Assembly: GCA_046566065.1 (NCBI GenBank)
Contig: JBKHXK010000013.1
Location: forward strand, 1 to 64,000
DNA: 64,000 bases
Reading direction: 5' to 3'
Source: MB1-2 sp046566065
GTDB taxonomy: Bacteria > Actinomycetota > CADDZG01 > WHSQ01
Shown: one piece after another, positions 48,290 to 56,838 of the stretch
How positions within the stretch are numbered: position 1 is the stretch's first letter
How the letters are laid out: each line of letters opens with the position of its first letter
The notes under the pieces: model-generated
Told to the model about the DNA's origin: nothing
What the model saw: the letters and a program-made list of their open reading frames with translations, nothing else
Databases searched by the model: none
Program-made: the position numbers and the translations under genes

Positions 48290-50524
48290 CTAGCCGCTCT
48301 GGACGACGTCCAGAGACTCCTCGGGGAAGCGGTCGCGCATCTCCCGGGCCAGGGCGATGTGCTCGTAGGCCCGCAGTTCTGGATCGGCGTCCAACACCTG
48401 CTCAGCTAGCTTGCGAGCCATCGCGATCTCTTCGCGATGCTGCAGAACGCGTGCCAGCTTGAGCTCGGGCATCCCTGACTGACGCGCCCCGAAGATCTGG
48501 CCTTCCCCCCGTAGCTCGAGATCGACCGTTGCGAGCCGCGCTCCGTCGGAGCTCTCTGCGACGGTCGTCAAACGTCGATGGGCGACGGTTACCGCCTCGT
48601 CGGTCCCGGCAAGGGAAAGATCCAGGTCGGTCGACAACACGCAATAGGACTCGTGTCCGCCGCGGCCGATGCGACCCCGGAGCTGATGCAGCTGCGCCAG
48701 ACCGAACCGTTCCGCATCCTCGATCAGCATCACCGTCGCGTTAGGGATGTCGACACCGACCTCGATCACGGTGGTAGCGACCAACACATCGGTCTCACCG
48801 TTCCTGAACGCGGTCATGGCCTCTTCCTTATCGGCGCTCTTCATGTCGCCGTGGACCAGGCCGACGTTGAGGTCCGGGAAGACCTCTCCGGCCAGGCGCG
48901 CAGCTTCGCCCTTCGCGCTCCGAAGTTCGACCTTGTCGGACTCGTCCCGTAGGGCGTAGACGATGAAGGCTTGACGACCTAGAGCGACCTGTTCACGGAT
49001 CAGGTCGTAAGCCGTCTCGCGCTGCTCAGGTCCGCACACGATCGAGGTCGAGATCGGCCTGCGCCCGCGCGGCAACTCGCGCAAGGTGGACAGATCCAGA
49101 TCGCCGTAGACCGTCACCGCCAACGTCCGCGGTATCGCGGTCGCGGTCATCACGAGGATGTCCGGCTCACCCGTCACGCCCTTCTCGCGCAGCCGTTTCC
49201 TCTGATGGACCCCGAAGCGATGCTGCTCGTCGACCACGGCGACGCCCAGGTTCCGGAACTCAACCCCTTCTTGGATCAGGGCGTGGGTCCCCAGCAGAAG
49301 GTCCACCTCCCCGCGAGCGACCTCCGCCAGGATCTCCTGCTTGTCCGCGGCCGGCGTGGAGCCGGTGAGCAGTCGCACCACGGGACGGCGCGAGATCGAT
49401 GCGAACAGGTTGCGGGCCTCGTCCGCACCGAAGGCTCGGTCCAGCAGCTCGGTGACCGTGAGGTGGTGCTGTTCGGCCAACACCTCCGTTGGAGCCATGA
49501 AGGCGGCTTGGTGTCCCCCACCGATGGCGATCAGGCAGGCGTACATCGCCACAACGGTCTTGCCCGAGCCCACCTCTCCTTCCAGGAGGCGATGCATCGG
49601 GTACGACTTGCCCATGTCCCGCGCCACCTCGTCGCATGCGTTGCGTTGGTCGCCGGTGAGCTCGAACGGCAGTTGGGAGACGAAGACCTCGGCCAGAGAG
49701 TCTGCCTCGGGTTGGGGGTGAGGGATGCCCTGCACGGTCCGCTCGAGCTTCCGTTTCCGGTAGACCAAGCCGAGCTGCAAGGTGAAGAGCTCGTCGAAGA
49801 CCAAGCGGCGGCGTGCCGCCAGAACGTCTTGTTTGGCCTCGGGGAAGTGGATGATCCGCAGGGCCTCGTCCCGCCCCAGCAGACCCAGGCTCCGGCGGAG
49901 TTCCTCCGGGAGCGGATCCATGATCCGGTCGACCTTCTCGAGGACCTCCCACATCGCTTTGCGCAATTGGTCGCTGGTCATGTCGGCTGTAGCGGGATAG
50001 ATCGGGATGATGCGGCCGACGTTGAAGGGCTCCTCGCCGGTCTTGATCAGCTCGAAGCGGGGAGCCGTCATCTGCACGGTGCCCTTGAACTGGCTGAGGC
50101 GCCCGTAGAAGAAGGCCTCGGTCCCCGGCTTCAGCGCCCTGCCCACCCAGTCCTGGTTGAACCATGTGACGCTTATGACCCCGGTCTCGTCCCCGATCTC
50201 GCCCTTGATCATCGTCCGCTTCTTCGCGCCGGGCTTCTTCGAGCGGATCTGGAAGGGCTTGCCGAGTTTCTTGACCCTGGCATGCACCTGGACGTCGCCC
50301 TCGGTCTGGCCCTGAGCGGCCGCCAGCTTCAACTCCCCGACGGTGCGCAGCTGCGAGCGATCGACGTGGCGTCGCGGGTAATGCTGGAGCAGGTCCTGGA
50401 CCGTCTCGAGGCCCATCTTCCGAAGCAGATCGCCCCGCCTGCCGGTGAAGGGCAGGGTCGTCCGGCGGGATGAGGAGGCGAACAGTTCGAGGCCCTTGGG
50501 AGGGGCGGCTACGACATCGGGCAC
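48290..50524 (-). CDS. recG: ATP-dependent DNA helicase RecG
   Basis: Fork-reversal helicase. With the GTG at 50524 it has 744 residues. It carries a wedge/OB domain (VHARVKKLGKPFQIRSKK; VISVTWFNQDWV), then helicase motifs: Walker A RLLEGEVGSGKTVVAMYA, DEQH box VAVVDEQHRFGV, SATATPRTL-like motif III (VMTATAIPRTLAVTV), and VATTVIEVGVDIPNATVML with QLRGRIGRGGHESYC. The start is uncertain: a GTG 30 bases upstream (50554) is also possible. The remaining frame up to 50650 overlaps rpmB and is non-homologous. Confidence 0.94.
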   Translation of the reverse strand: MPDVVAAPPKGLELFASSSRRTTLPFTGRRGDLLRKMGLETVQDLLQHYPRRHVDRSQLRTVGELKLAAAQGQTEGDVQVHARVKKLGKPFQIRSKKPGAKKRTMIKGEIGDETGVISVTWFNQDWVGRALKPGTEAFFYGRLSQFKGTVQMTAPRFELIKTGEEPFNVGRIIPIYPATADMTSDQLRKAMWEVLEKVDRIMDPLPEELRRSLGLLGRDEALRIIHFPEAKQDVLAARRRLVFDELFTLQLGLVYRKRKLERTVQGIPHPQPEADSLAEVFVSQLPFELTGDQRNACDEVARDMGKSYPMHRLLEGEVGSGKTVVAMYACLIAIGGGHQAAFMAPTEVLAEQHHLTVTELLDRAFGADEARNLFASISRRPVVRLLTGSTPAADKQEILAEVARGEVDLLLGTHALIQEGVEFRNLGVAVVDEQHRFGVHQRKRLREKGVTGEPDILVMTATAIPRTLAVTVYGDLDLSTLRELPRGRRPISTSIVCGPEQRETAYDLIREQVALGRQAFIVYALRDESDKVELRSAKGEAARLAGEVFPDLNVGLVHGDMKSADKEEAMTAFRNGETDVLVATTVIEVGVDIPNATVMLIEDAERFGLAQLHQLRGRIGRGGHESYCVLSTDLDLSLAGTDEAVTVAHRRLTTVAESSDGARLATVDLELRGEGQIFGARQSGMPELKLARVLQHREEIAMARKLAEQVLDADPELRAYEHIALAREMRDRFPEESLDVVQSG

Positions 50525-50584
50525 GCGGTCGACCTTAGTGCTGAGGTCGGACACCGCGGCGCATTTGGTAGCCTTGGCCGCCTT

Positions 50585-50776
50585 ATGGCATCCGTATGTG
50601 ACGTCTGCGGCAAGACCCCGGGGTTCGGGAACAACATCTCCCACTCCCATAGACGCTCGCGCCGCCGTTTCAACCCCAACATCCAGAAGATGCGGGTCCT
50701 CGTCAACGGGGCCCCGAAGCGCCTCAGCGTCTGCACGAAGTGCCTGAAGGCGAACAAGATCAGCAAGGCCGGCTAG
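50585..50776 (+). CDS. rpmB: 50S ribosomal protein L28
   Basis: A 63-residue L28 with the family start MASVCDVCGKTPGFGNNISH and SHRRSRRRFNPNIQKMRV. Its four cysteines (CDVC, CTKC) make it the zinc-binding form. It is transcribed divergently from recG, 61 bases away, so the two promoters share that gap. The stop lies inside the start region of the YihY gene. Confidence 0.95.
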   Translation: MASVCDVCGKTPGFGNNISHSHRRSRRRFNPNIQKMRVLVNGAPKRLSVCTKCLKANKISKAG

Positions 50777-51675
50777 ACACCTCGTCTCCCACGAAGCTGA
50801 TCGATCGAGCTAAACAGCTGGTCGAGCGCGCCAGGGCCGCCTCACCCCTACTAGACGTCGCCGTCGGAACCTTCCAGCGCTACTCCGCCGACGATGCCGG
50901 CTCTTACGCAGCAGCGCTCACCTACTACGGGTTCTTCTCTATCTTCCCCCTGCTCTTGGTCGCGGCCGCGGTCCTCGGCTACGTCATCTCCGGAGACCCC
51001 GAGATGCAGGAAGAGCTGATCCGGAACGGCGTGAAGACGGTGCCGATCCTTCGGGACGCCTTCAGTCCCGACGGGATCAAGACCGTGATCGCGAGCCGTC
51101 ACAAGGTCGCCGTCACGGGTCTCCTTCTCGCGCTCTACTCGGGCTCGGGCGCGGTCGTTGCGCTGGAACATGCCCTGAACAAGCTCCATCACCTCTCCGA
51201 CGAGCCCGGCTTCCTGGCGAAGCGGATCCGGTCTCTCAGATGGCTGGCTTTCCTTGCTGTCGGCGCCGTCGTGTCCCTGGCGATGGGGGCCGCGTCCGGG
51301 TTCGCCGCCGATCTGTTCGGGGGCGGGACGGTCGTGGAGGTGACGACTGCGGTCCTGGCCTCGGTGCTGGGAGTCGCCGTTAACTGTTTCGTGTTCGCGA
51401 CCGCCTTCAGATACCTGCCGGCGGTCGTCCAACCCTGGCGGGCCGTGGTCCCTGGGGCGATCGTGGCGGGCATCGGGTTTCAGATACTCAACTTCGCGGG
51501 TACGGCGTACCTAGCTCACGGCGAGACCGCTCGCAACGACACTTTCGGCACGTTCGCCGCCGCGGCTACGCTGCTGGTGGCGTCCTATCTGATCGCCCAG
51601 CTGACCTTGCTGGCGGCCGAGGTGAACCTGGTCCTGGCGGAGCGGCGGGGCGGAGCTGGGGACGGCGCGATCTAG
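50740..51675 (+). CDS. YihY/virulence factor BrkB family membrane protein
   Basis: A 311-residue membrane protein of the YihY/BrkB family. The family core AAALTYYGFFSIFPLLLVA is followed by about five more helices (SLAMGAASGFA, VLGVAVNCFVFATAF, LLVASYLIAQLTLLAAEVNL). Function is not established; the early RNase BN assignment is no longer accepted. The first canonical start (GTG 50740) overlaps rpmB by 37 bases. No other ATG, GTG or TTG precedes the first conserved residues, so the true N-terminus is uncertain. It leads a plus-strand run of four envelope-related genes. Confidence 0.88.
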   Translation: MPEGEQDQQGRLDTSSPTKLIDRAKQLVERARAASPLLDVAVGTFQRYSADDAGSYAAALTYYGFFSIFPLLLVAAAVLGYVISGDPEMQEELIRNGVKTVPILRDAFSPDGIKTVIASRHKVAVTGLLLALYSGSGAVVALEHALNKLHHLSDEPGFLAKRIRSLRWLAFLAVGAVVSLAMGAASGFAADLFGGGTVVEVTTAVLASVLGVAVNCFVFATAFRYLPAVVQPWRAVVPGAIVAGIGFQILNFAGTAYLAHGETARNDTFGTFAAAATLLVASYLIAQLTLLAAEVNLVLAERRGGAGDGAI

Positions 51676-51688
51676 AGGAGGAGGAACC

Positions 51689-52114
51689 ATGGACCAGTCG
51701 CAGACCACCCGCGACACGTATACGGGCAACGGCCGCTCGGGTAAATCAGCGGGCCAGTTGATGAAAGAGGTCACAGAGGACCTCTCAACCTTGATCCGGA
51801 AAGAGATCGAGCTCGCCAAGCAGGAGGTGGGCCAGTCGATCTCGACCAAGGTCAAGGGGGCCGCGATCGTGGCCATCGCAGGTGTTCTGGGCTTCTTCGC
51901 TCTGATCTTCCTTCTCTTGGCGATCCGTGACGGATTCGCCACGTTCCTATGGACCTGGGTCGCGGACATCGTCACCGCCGTCGTGCTCTTGGCGATCGGC
52001 GCAGCGGGTGCCGCCGCCGCCAAGAAGAAGCTGTCTGCGCCCCTCAACACCGAACTCACGAAGCAGACCATCAAGGAGGACGTGGAATGGGCCAAGACCC
52101 TCGGCAAACGGTAG
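51689..52114 (+). CDS. Phage-holin-like membrane protein (DUF1469, holin superfamily III)
   Basis: A 141-residue membrane protein. A charged N-terminal region carries SAGQLMKEVTEDLSTLIRKE and IELAKQEVGQSISTKVKG. Two hydrophobic helices follow (AIVAIAGVLGFFALIFLLLA and ADIVTAVVLLAIGAAGAAA). It belongs to the DUF1469/Phage_holin_3_6 family, seen in actinobacteria as non-phage envelope genes next to DUF3618 and YihY proteins. It has a strong site (GAGGAGGAA) just before the ATG. It overlaps the next gene by 28 bases. Confidence 0.88.
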   Translation: MDQSQTTRDTYTGNGRSGKSAGQLMKEVTEDLSTLIRKEIELAKQEVGQSISTKVKGAAIVAIAGVLGFFALIFLLLAIRDGFATFLWTWVADIVTAVVLLAIGAAGAAAAKKKLSAPLNTELTKQTIKEDVEWAKTLGKR

Positions 52115-52281
52115 ACGAGATCGAAGAGACCCGCGAGGAGTTGGCCCGGAAGGTCGACGAGCTCGTCGATCGAGCCAAGGTCGAAGCCGGCGAGCTGGGC
52201 AAGAAACTCGCGATCGCGGGAGCTGTGTTGGTAGGCGTGATGATCGTCGGGATGATCGCCAAGCGCCGCGTCGGGTCCTGA
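52087..52281 (+). CDS. DUF3618 family small protein
   Basis: A 64-residue protein beginning MGQDPRQTVDEIEETREELA, with the DUF3618 helix (ARKVDELVDRAKVEAGELGK) and a single C-terminal membrane helix (LAIAGAVLVGVMIVGMIA). The ATG at 52087 lies in the last codons of the DUF1469 gene, giving a coupled pair that is common in actinobacteria. Its TGA overlaps the CTG start proposed for the next gene. Confidence 0.85.
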   Translation: MGQDPRQTVDEIEETREELARKVDELVDRAKVEAGELGKKLAIAGAVLVGVMIVGMIAKRRVGS

Positions 52282-53087
52282 CCGCTCCCACCGATCGACC
52301 TGCCAGCTCGGAGAGAGAGACCGAACCACTCCCCCTCAGCCGGTACGGCTTTGCGACGTACATCGGCGACGCTTCCTCGCTGGTGCGGCGGAACGCCGCC
52401 CCTCTCCTCGCGATCTCCTGCGGACTGCATCTGGTGGCTGCGTTCGCTCCCTTTCTGATCTTCTTCCGGATCCCCGAGAGCGCCGCGCTGCCCGTCATCT
52501 TCCTAATCCGCGTCGTGGTACCGGTCTTGCTCGGAAGCCTGGCTGTTGCCGTGATATCCGCACTGTTGGTCCGTCGGCAGGAGCAGACCTCGACGTCTGT
52601 GAGCGAGGCCGTCTCGGTTGCCCGCCGCCCCGGCACCGATCTCCTCGCCATGTCGCTTGTCGCCACGATGCTCGCGATCGTCGCGGTGCTCTTCCTCGGC
52701 GCATACGGTTTCATCGTGCTGCATCTCTTCTATGGCCCTCCGATCGCGATGCAGATCCTCGTCACGGAAGGTCTTCCACTGAGGGACTCGCTGAGCCTGG
52801 CGCGGGCCTATCTGCGAGGGAACTGGCGCTTGTTCGCCTACCTCTTCGCGCTCGCTCTGGTCGTCGGCCTCGTCACGTTCGTGGTCCTGGGGGCCTCGTT
52901 CACGGTGACGAGAGAAGCGCCCGAGCCCTGGCGCTCCCTTGGATCGGCGGCGTCACAGGGCCTCGTCACCGGTGCCCTCTCGAGCGTGGTCGTGGCCGCT
53001 CAGATCGCGCTCTACCTGCATCTCCGGAAGGTGTGGCCGATCCCCCCTGGCGAGCCGACTACGGGACCAGACGCCAACCCGGGTTGA
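52278..53087 (+). CDS. Integral membrane protein, unknown, apparent CTG start
   Basis: A 269-residue protein with about five transmembrane helices (LLAISCGLHLVAAFAPFLIFF; LGSLAVAVISALLV; LLAMSLVATMLAIVAVLFLGA; YLFALALVVGLVTFVVLGA; VTGALSSVVVAAQIALYL). I do not recognise the family; the layout resembles glycerophosphoryl-diester-type or DUF7847-like membrane proteins. The longer open frame from 51927 is antisense-type shadow of the genes before it. The only plausible start after those genes is the CTG at 52278, in a CTGA overlap with the DUF3618 stop. The first GTG (52383) would remove 35 residues but no helix. It converges with thiD, 29 bases overlapping. Confidence 0.78.
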   Translation: MTAPTDRPASSERETEPLPLSRYGFATYIGDASSLVRRNAAPLLAISCGLHLVAAFAPFLIFFRIPESAALPVIFLIRVVVPVLLGSLAVAVISALLVRRQEQTSTSVSEAVSVARRPGTDLLAMSLVATMLAIVAVLFLGAYGFIVLHLFYGPPIAMQILVTEGLPLRDSLSLARAYLRGNWRLFAYLFALALVVGLVTFVVLGASFTVTREAPEPWRSLGSAASQGLVTGALSSVVVAAQIALYLHLRKVWPIPPGEPTTGPDANPG

Positions 53088-53877
53088 CCGGCCCGAAACC
53101 GCCGCCCAACCGAAGCGAGTGGCGGATGGCCCCCGAAACGAAGTCCTTGCCGTCTCGCGTTGCTGTTTCCACATCGCGTCCATGAGCTAGGCCTGCGCAG
53201 ATCGCCGCCGAAAGCGCGCATCCAGTGCCGTGCGTGTCTTGGGTATCGAAGCGAGGGCCCTCGAGCTCGCGCATCTGATCTCCGTCGAAGAAGACATCGA
53301 TCGCCCGGTCCTCGTCCAGATGCCCACCCTTCACCAAGACGGCTCCAGCGCCGAACCGGTGAAGTTTCTCGGCCGCTTGTTTCATCTCGTCCAGCGTCGT
53401 CACCTCGGCGTCCAGCAGGGCGGACGCTTCGTAGAGGTTGGGAGTGATCAGAGCAGCGAGTGGGAACAGCTCCGTTCGGAGCGCATCTATCGCCTCCGAC
53501 GCGAGCAGGCGGTCGCGGTGCTTGGACACGAACACGGGATCGACCACGACGCGGTCGATCCCGTGGCGACGGATCGCTGTTGCCACCGCCGAGACGATCT
53601 CCGCAGACGCGAGCATCCCCGTCTTGGCGGCACCAACCCCGATGTCGGAGGCAACGGCAGCGATCTGCTGCGTCACGAAGCTCGACGGGACCTCATGGAT
53701 AGCGTCGACACCTACGGTGTTTTGAGCGGTGAGAGCGGTTAGCGCGCTCATCCCGTGACATCCGAGGGCGAAGAAGACCTTGAGGTCGGCCTGGATCCCT
53801 GCACCGCCGCCGGAGTCCGAACCCGCGATCGTGAGCGCGGTGGGAAGTCCCGTTACCGGCTCTGCAGGTGATCCCAT
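53059..53877 (-). CDS. thiD: Hydroxymethylpyrimidine kinase / HMP-phosphate kinase ThiD
   Basis: A 272-residue ribokinase-fold enzyme that phosphorylates HMP and then HMP-P for thiamine synthesis. The N-terminal motif is ALTIAGSDSGGGAGIQADLK, the middle is GVGAAKTGMLASAEIV and VVVDPVFVSKHRDRLL, and the catalytic Asp lies in DTQDTHGTGCALSAAI. It overlaps the thiL stop by 25 bases, so the two thiamine genes are coupled. No TPP riboswitch was seen upstream of thiL. Confidence 0.95.
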   Translation of the reverse strand: MGSPAEPVTGLPTALTIAGSDSGGGAGIQADLKVFFALGCHGMSALTALTAQNTVGVDAIHEVPSSFVTQQIAAVASDIGVGAAKTGMLASAEIVSAVATAIRRHGIDRVVVDPVFVSKHRDRLLASEAIDALRTELFPLAALITPNLYEASALLDAEVTTLDEMKQAAEKLHRFGAGAVLVKGGHLDEDRAIDVFFDGDQMRELEGPRFDTQDTHGTGCALSAAICAGLAHGRDVETATRDGKDFVSGAIRHSLRLGGGFGPVNPGWRLVP

Positions 53878-54794
53878 GCCTTCTCCTCCATCGTCTCGAG
53901 AGCGTCGTCACCGATGAGCGCCCGGCCCTCGGTAACGACTCCGATCTGGGTCAAGGTCGTGCCGCATCCTTCTACGGCCGCGACCGCGCCGGTCACATGA
54001 TCCTGGTGGATGGCGACCAAGAGCTCGAAGTCTTCCCCTCCGAAGAGGGCTGATCCCAGCCCATCGGCGGCGGCATCCACCGGGATCGCAGCCGGGTCCA
54101 CCTGGCACCCGGTCCCCGACGCCCGCATCAACCGGCCGAGGTCCACCACCAGCCCATCGGATAGGTCGATCGCGGCGGATACCGCGAGGCTTCGTAGGGC
54201 CGCGGACTCCGCCAGCCTTGCCCTGGGACGGAGATGACGCTCTACGGCGGGGCCCGAGGCGTTCGGATCCGCACTCAACTCCTCGAGGCCGGTGTGGGAG
54301 CCGCCGAGCGATCCGGTCACCAACAAGGCGTCGCCGGCGCGAGCCCCCGATCTCAGCCACGGAGCGCCATCGAGGGTTCCCGTCACAGCGAGCCCGGACG
54401 TGATCACGGGGGCCGAGCTGATGTCGCCTCCGACGAGATCGACGCCATAGGTGGCAGCGGCTTCGATCAACCCGTCGAGGAAGCTCTCCACGAAGGCCAT
54501 GTCGGTCGACGGGGGCAAACACAGAGTCGTAAGGGCCTTGGCCGGCGTGCCGCCCATCGCGGCGATGTCGGACACGTTCACCGCGACCGTCTTCCAGCCC
54601 ACATCTGCACCGGTGCAATAGGAGAGGGAGAAGTCCACGCCTTCGACCATGGTGTCGGTGGCGAACAGCGATCGTCCCGCAACGGGCGCTAGGACGGCGG
54701 CATCGTCCCCGGCCCAGATCTCCTCCGATCCGGCCGGGAGGCGTTCGGCGATGAGCCGCAACAACCCTGTTTCGCCGACCTCGGATACGAGCAC
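53853..54794 (-). CDS. thiL: Thiamine-monophosphate kinase ThiL
   Basis: Phosphorylates thiamine monophosphate to the active cofactor. The 313-residue protein shows SEVGETGLLRLIAERLP, the metal site WAGDDAAVLAP, ATDTMVEGVDFSLSY, VNVSDIAAMGGTPAKALTTL and LVGGDISSAPVITSGLAVTG, then AAIDLSDGLVVDLGRLMRAS. It is complete. It follows pckA by 13 bases on the same strand and overlaps thiD. Confidence 0.95.
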   Translation of the reverse strand: MLVSEVGETGLLRLIAERLPAGSEEIWAGDDAAVLAPVAGRSLFATDTMVEGVDFSLSYCTGADVGWKTVAVNVSDIAAMGGTPAKALTTLCLPPSTDMAFVESFLDGLIEAAATYGVDLVGGDISSAPVITSGLAVTGTLDGAPWLRSGARAGDALLVTGSLGGSHTGLEELSADPNASGPAVERHLRPRARLAESAALRSLAVSAAIDLSDGLVVDLGRLMRASGTGCQVDPAAIPVDAAADGLGSALFGGEDFELLVAIHQDHVTGAVAAVEGCGTTLTQIGVVTEGRALIGDDALETMEEKAWDHLQSR

Positions 54795-54807
54795 GGGGGG
54801 CCGGGAG

Positions 54808-56385
54808 TTACTCCGCGACAGGTCCTGCTTGAACGACCTCCGCGGGAACGGAATCGACGAAGCGCTCGAAGTTCTTCACGAACATCCGGGCGAGCTCACG
54901 TGCCTGCTCGTCGTAGGCGGCAGGGTCATTCCACGTTTGCTGCGGGTCGAGCACCTTGTCGTCGACGCCGGGACACGAGACGGGCACCTCGAGGTTGAAG
55001 ATCGGGTGGCGCTTCGTCTCCACGCCTCGGAGCGCTCCCGATGTCGCTGCCTCTACCATCGCCCGCGTGGAAGGCAGGTCCATCCGTCGGCCTACACCGA
55101 ACGGCCCGCCGGTCCATCCGGTGTTGACCAGGTAAACGCTCGCGTCGTGCTTAGCGATCTGTTCGCCGAGCATCTTGGCGTACACGCCTGGGTTCAGAGG
55201 CAAGAACGGAGCGCCGAAACCGGTTGAGAACGTCGCCTCCGGCTCGGCTCCGAGACCCGCTTCGGTTCCGGCGAGCTTGGCGGTGAAGCCCGAGAGGAAG
55301 TGGTACATCGCAGCGTTCTGGTCGAGGCGCGATATCGGAGGAAGAACCCCGAAAGCGTCTGCGGTTAGGAACACGATCGTTCCTGCATGTCCGGCGCGCC
55401 CCTCGGGCACGAAACCCGGGATGTACTCCAGGGGGTAGGCGGCGCGGGTGTTCTGTGTGATCGAGTCGTCGTCGTAGTCGACCGCTCGGGTCGAAGGGTC
55501 CACCACGACGTTCTCCACGACCGAACCGAATCTGATCGCGTTCCAGATCTGCGGCTCGTTGCGCTCGGAGAGATTTATGCACTTCGCGTAGCAACCACCT
55601 TCGAAGTTGAAGATGCCGTTGTCTGACCAACCATGCTCGTCGTCGCCGATGAGTCTGCGCTTCGGGTCCGCCGACAGTGTGGTCTTGCCCGTTCCCGAGA
55701 GCCCGAAGAAGAGAGCCACGTCATCGGACTCCCCCACGTTCGCGGAGCAGTGCATCGGCAGTACGCCATCCTGCGGAAGCAGGTAGTTGGCGGACGTGAA
55801 CAGCGACTTCTTCATCTCGCCGGCGTACTGCGTGCCACAGATCAGGACCTGTCGACGATCCAGATCGAGCCCGATGAACGCCTCCGAGTTGGTGCCGTCT
55901 CGCTCTGGTACGGCTTCGAAGGTCGGGGCTCCCAACAGCGTGAACTGGGGATCGAAACCGGCAAGCTCCTCAGCGGACGGGCGTCTGAACAGTTGAAGAG
56001 CGAACAAGGCGTGCCACGCCAGCTCCGTGACCACTCGCAGTGTGATCTGGTGCTGTGGGTCGGCTCCGACGACGCCGTCGACGACGAAGAGCTCGCGGCC
56101 CTCCAGATGAGCGCGAACCCGGTCCTGGAGTGCGTCGAAGACGGCGGGATCGATCGGCTGGTTGGTCTGCCCCCAGTCGATCTGTGCTTTCGACTCACCG
56201 TGCGACACGAAGAACCGATCCTTCGGCGAACGTCCGGTACGAGCTCCCGTCGAGGTGACCAAGGCACCGCTGCGGGCCAGCACGCCTTCTCCCCTGGAGA
56301 TGCTGTGCTCTACGAGCTCAGGGGCGCTGAGGTTTCGGTGGACCTTGCCGGGGTTGCTGATCCCGGCGAGTCCCTGCGATTCCAT
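54808..56385 (-). CDS. pckA: Phosphoenolpyruvate carboxykinase (ATP)
   Basis: Interconverts oxaloacetate and PEP with ATP. The 525-residue protein has SGALVTSTGARTGRSPKDRF, GTQYAGEMKKSLFTSANYLL, the kinase-1a P-loop ALFFGLSGTGKTTLSADPKR, LIGDDEHGWSDNGIFNFEGG and FLTADAFGVLPPISRL. These mark the ATP type rather than the GTP type common in many actinobacteria. It is divergent from the Lrp-type gene, with about 115 bases between the starts. The glycolytic/gluconeogenic genes gap, pgk, tpiA and apgM are elsewhere in the window. Confidence 0.97.
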   Translation of the reverse strand: MESQGLAGISNPGKVHRNLSAPELVEHSISRGEGVLARSGALVTSTGARTGRSPKDRFFVSHGESKAQIDWGQTNQPIDPAVFDALQDRVRAHLEGRELFVVDGVVGADPQHQITLRVVTELAWHALFALQLFRRPSAEELAGFDPQFTLLGAPTFEAVPERDGTNSEAFIGLDLDRRQVLICGTQYAGEMKKSLFTSANYLLPQDGVLPMHCSANVGESDDVALFFGLSGTGKTTLSADPKRRLIGDDEHGWSDNGIFNFEGGCYAKCINLSERNEPQIWNAIRFGSVVENVVVDPSTRAVDYDDDSITQNTRAAYPLEYIPGFVPEGRAGHAGTIVFLTADAFGVLPPISRLDQNAAMYHFLSGFTAKLAGTEAGLGAEPEATFSTGFGAPFLPLNPGVYAKMLGEQIAKHDASVYLVNTGWTGGPFGVGRRMDLPSTRAMVEAATSGALRGVETKRHPIFNLEVPVSCPGVDDKVLDPQQTWNDPAAYDEQARELARMFVKNFERFVDSVPAEVVQAGPVAE

Positions 56386-56499
56386 CGGTCACTCCTTAGA
56401 TAGGTCCGTGTAGGTGGGGATTCGGAAGCCTACCCGGTCGCCTAGAAAGTCCCTTTGCTAGACTCCGCGACACTTTCCACAACACCAGGGAGGCCCGAG

Positions 56500-56739
56500 T
56501 TGGCTGAAGTACAGGCGTACATCCTGATCCAGACCGAGGTCGGAAAAGCGGCGCAGGTCGCCAAGGAAGTCAGAGACATCGAAGGTGTGGATGCCGCCGA
56601 GGACGTGACGGGCCCCTACGACGTGATCGTGCGTGCCAGCGCGAGCAACGTGGATGACCTCGGGAAGCTGGTGGTCGCTCGCATCCAGGCCGTCGAGGGC
56701 ATCACGCGCACGCTGACCTGTCCGGTCGTCCACCTCTAG
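56500..56739 (+). CDS. Lrp/AsnC ligand-binding (RAM) domain protein without HTH
   Basis: A 79-residue stand-alone Lrp/AsnC C-terminal domain: VQAYILIQTEVGKAAQVAKE, DVTGPYDVIVRASASNVDDL and IQAVEGITRTLTCPV. There is no DNA-binding helix-turn-helix. It starts at TTG 56500 with a GGGAGG 7 bases upstream; homology begins at that residue, so an upstream in-frame codon at 56455 is not used. Such single-domain proteins bind amino acids or act with full-length Lrp proteins. The PLP enzyme gene follows in the same frame. Confidence 0.88.
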   Translation: MAEVQAYILIQTEVGKAAQVAKEVRDIEGVDAAEDVTGPYDVIVRASASNVDDLGKLVVARIQAVEGITRTLTCPVVHL

Positions 56740-56838
56740 ACACCCGCGATCTCACAGCTCCGTAGGGAGCGCGCCCTAGAGACGCGCGCCGTTCACCCCC
56801 CTAGACCTCCGGCACAAGAGGGCGAGCCGGTCGCGCCC

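Noticed and set aside
49205..50473. 422-residue plus-strand open frame
   Set aside because: Antisense to recG; no motifs.
51689..52114. Prophage because of the holin-like gene
   Set aside because: DUF1469 genes occur widely beside DUF3618 and YihY genes in actinobacterial chromosomes; no phage structural or lysis genes are near.
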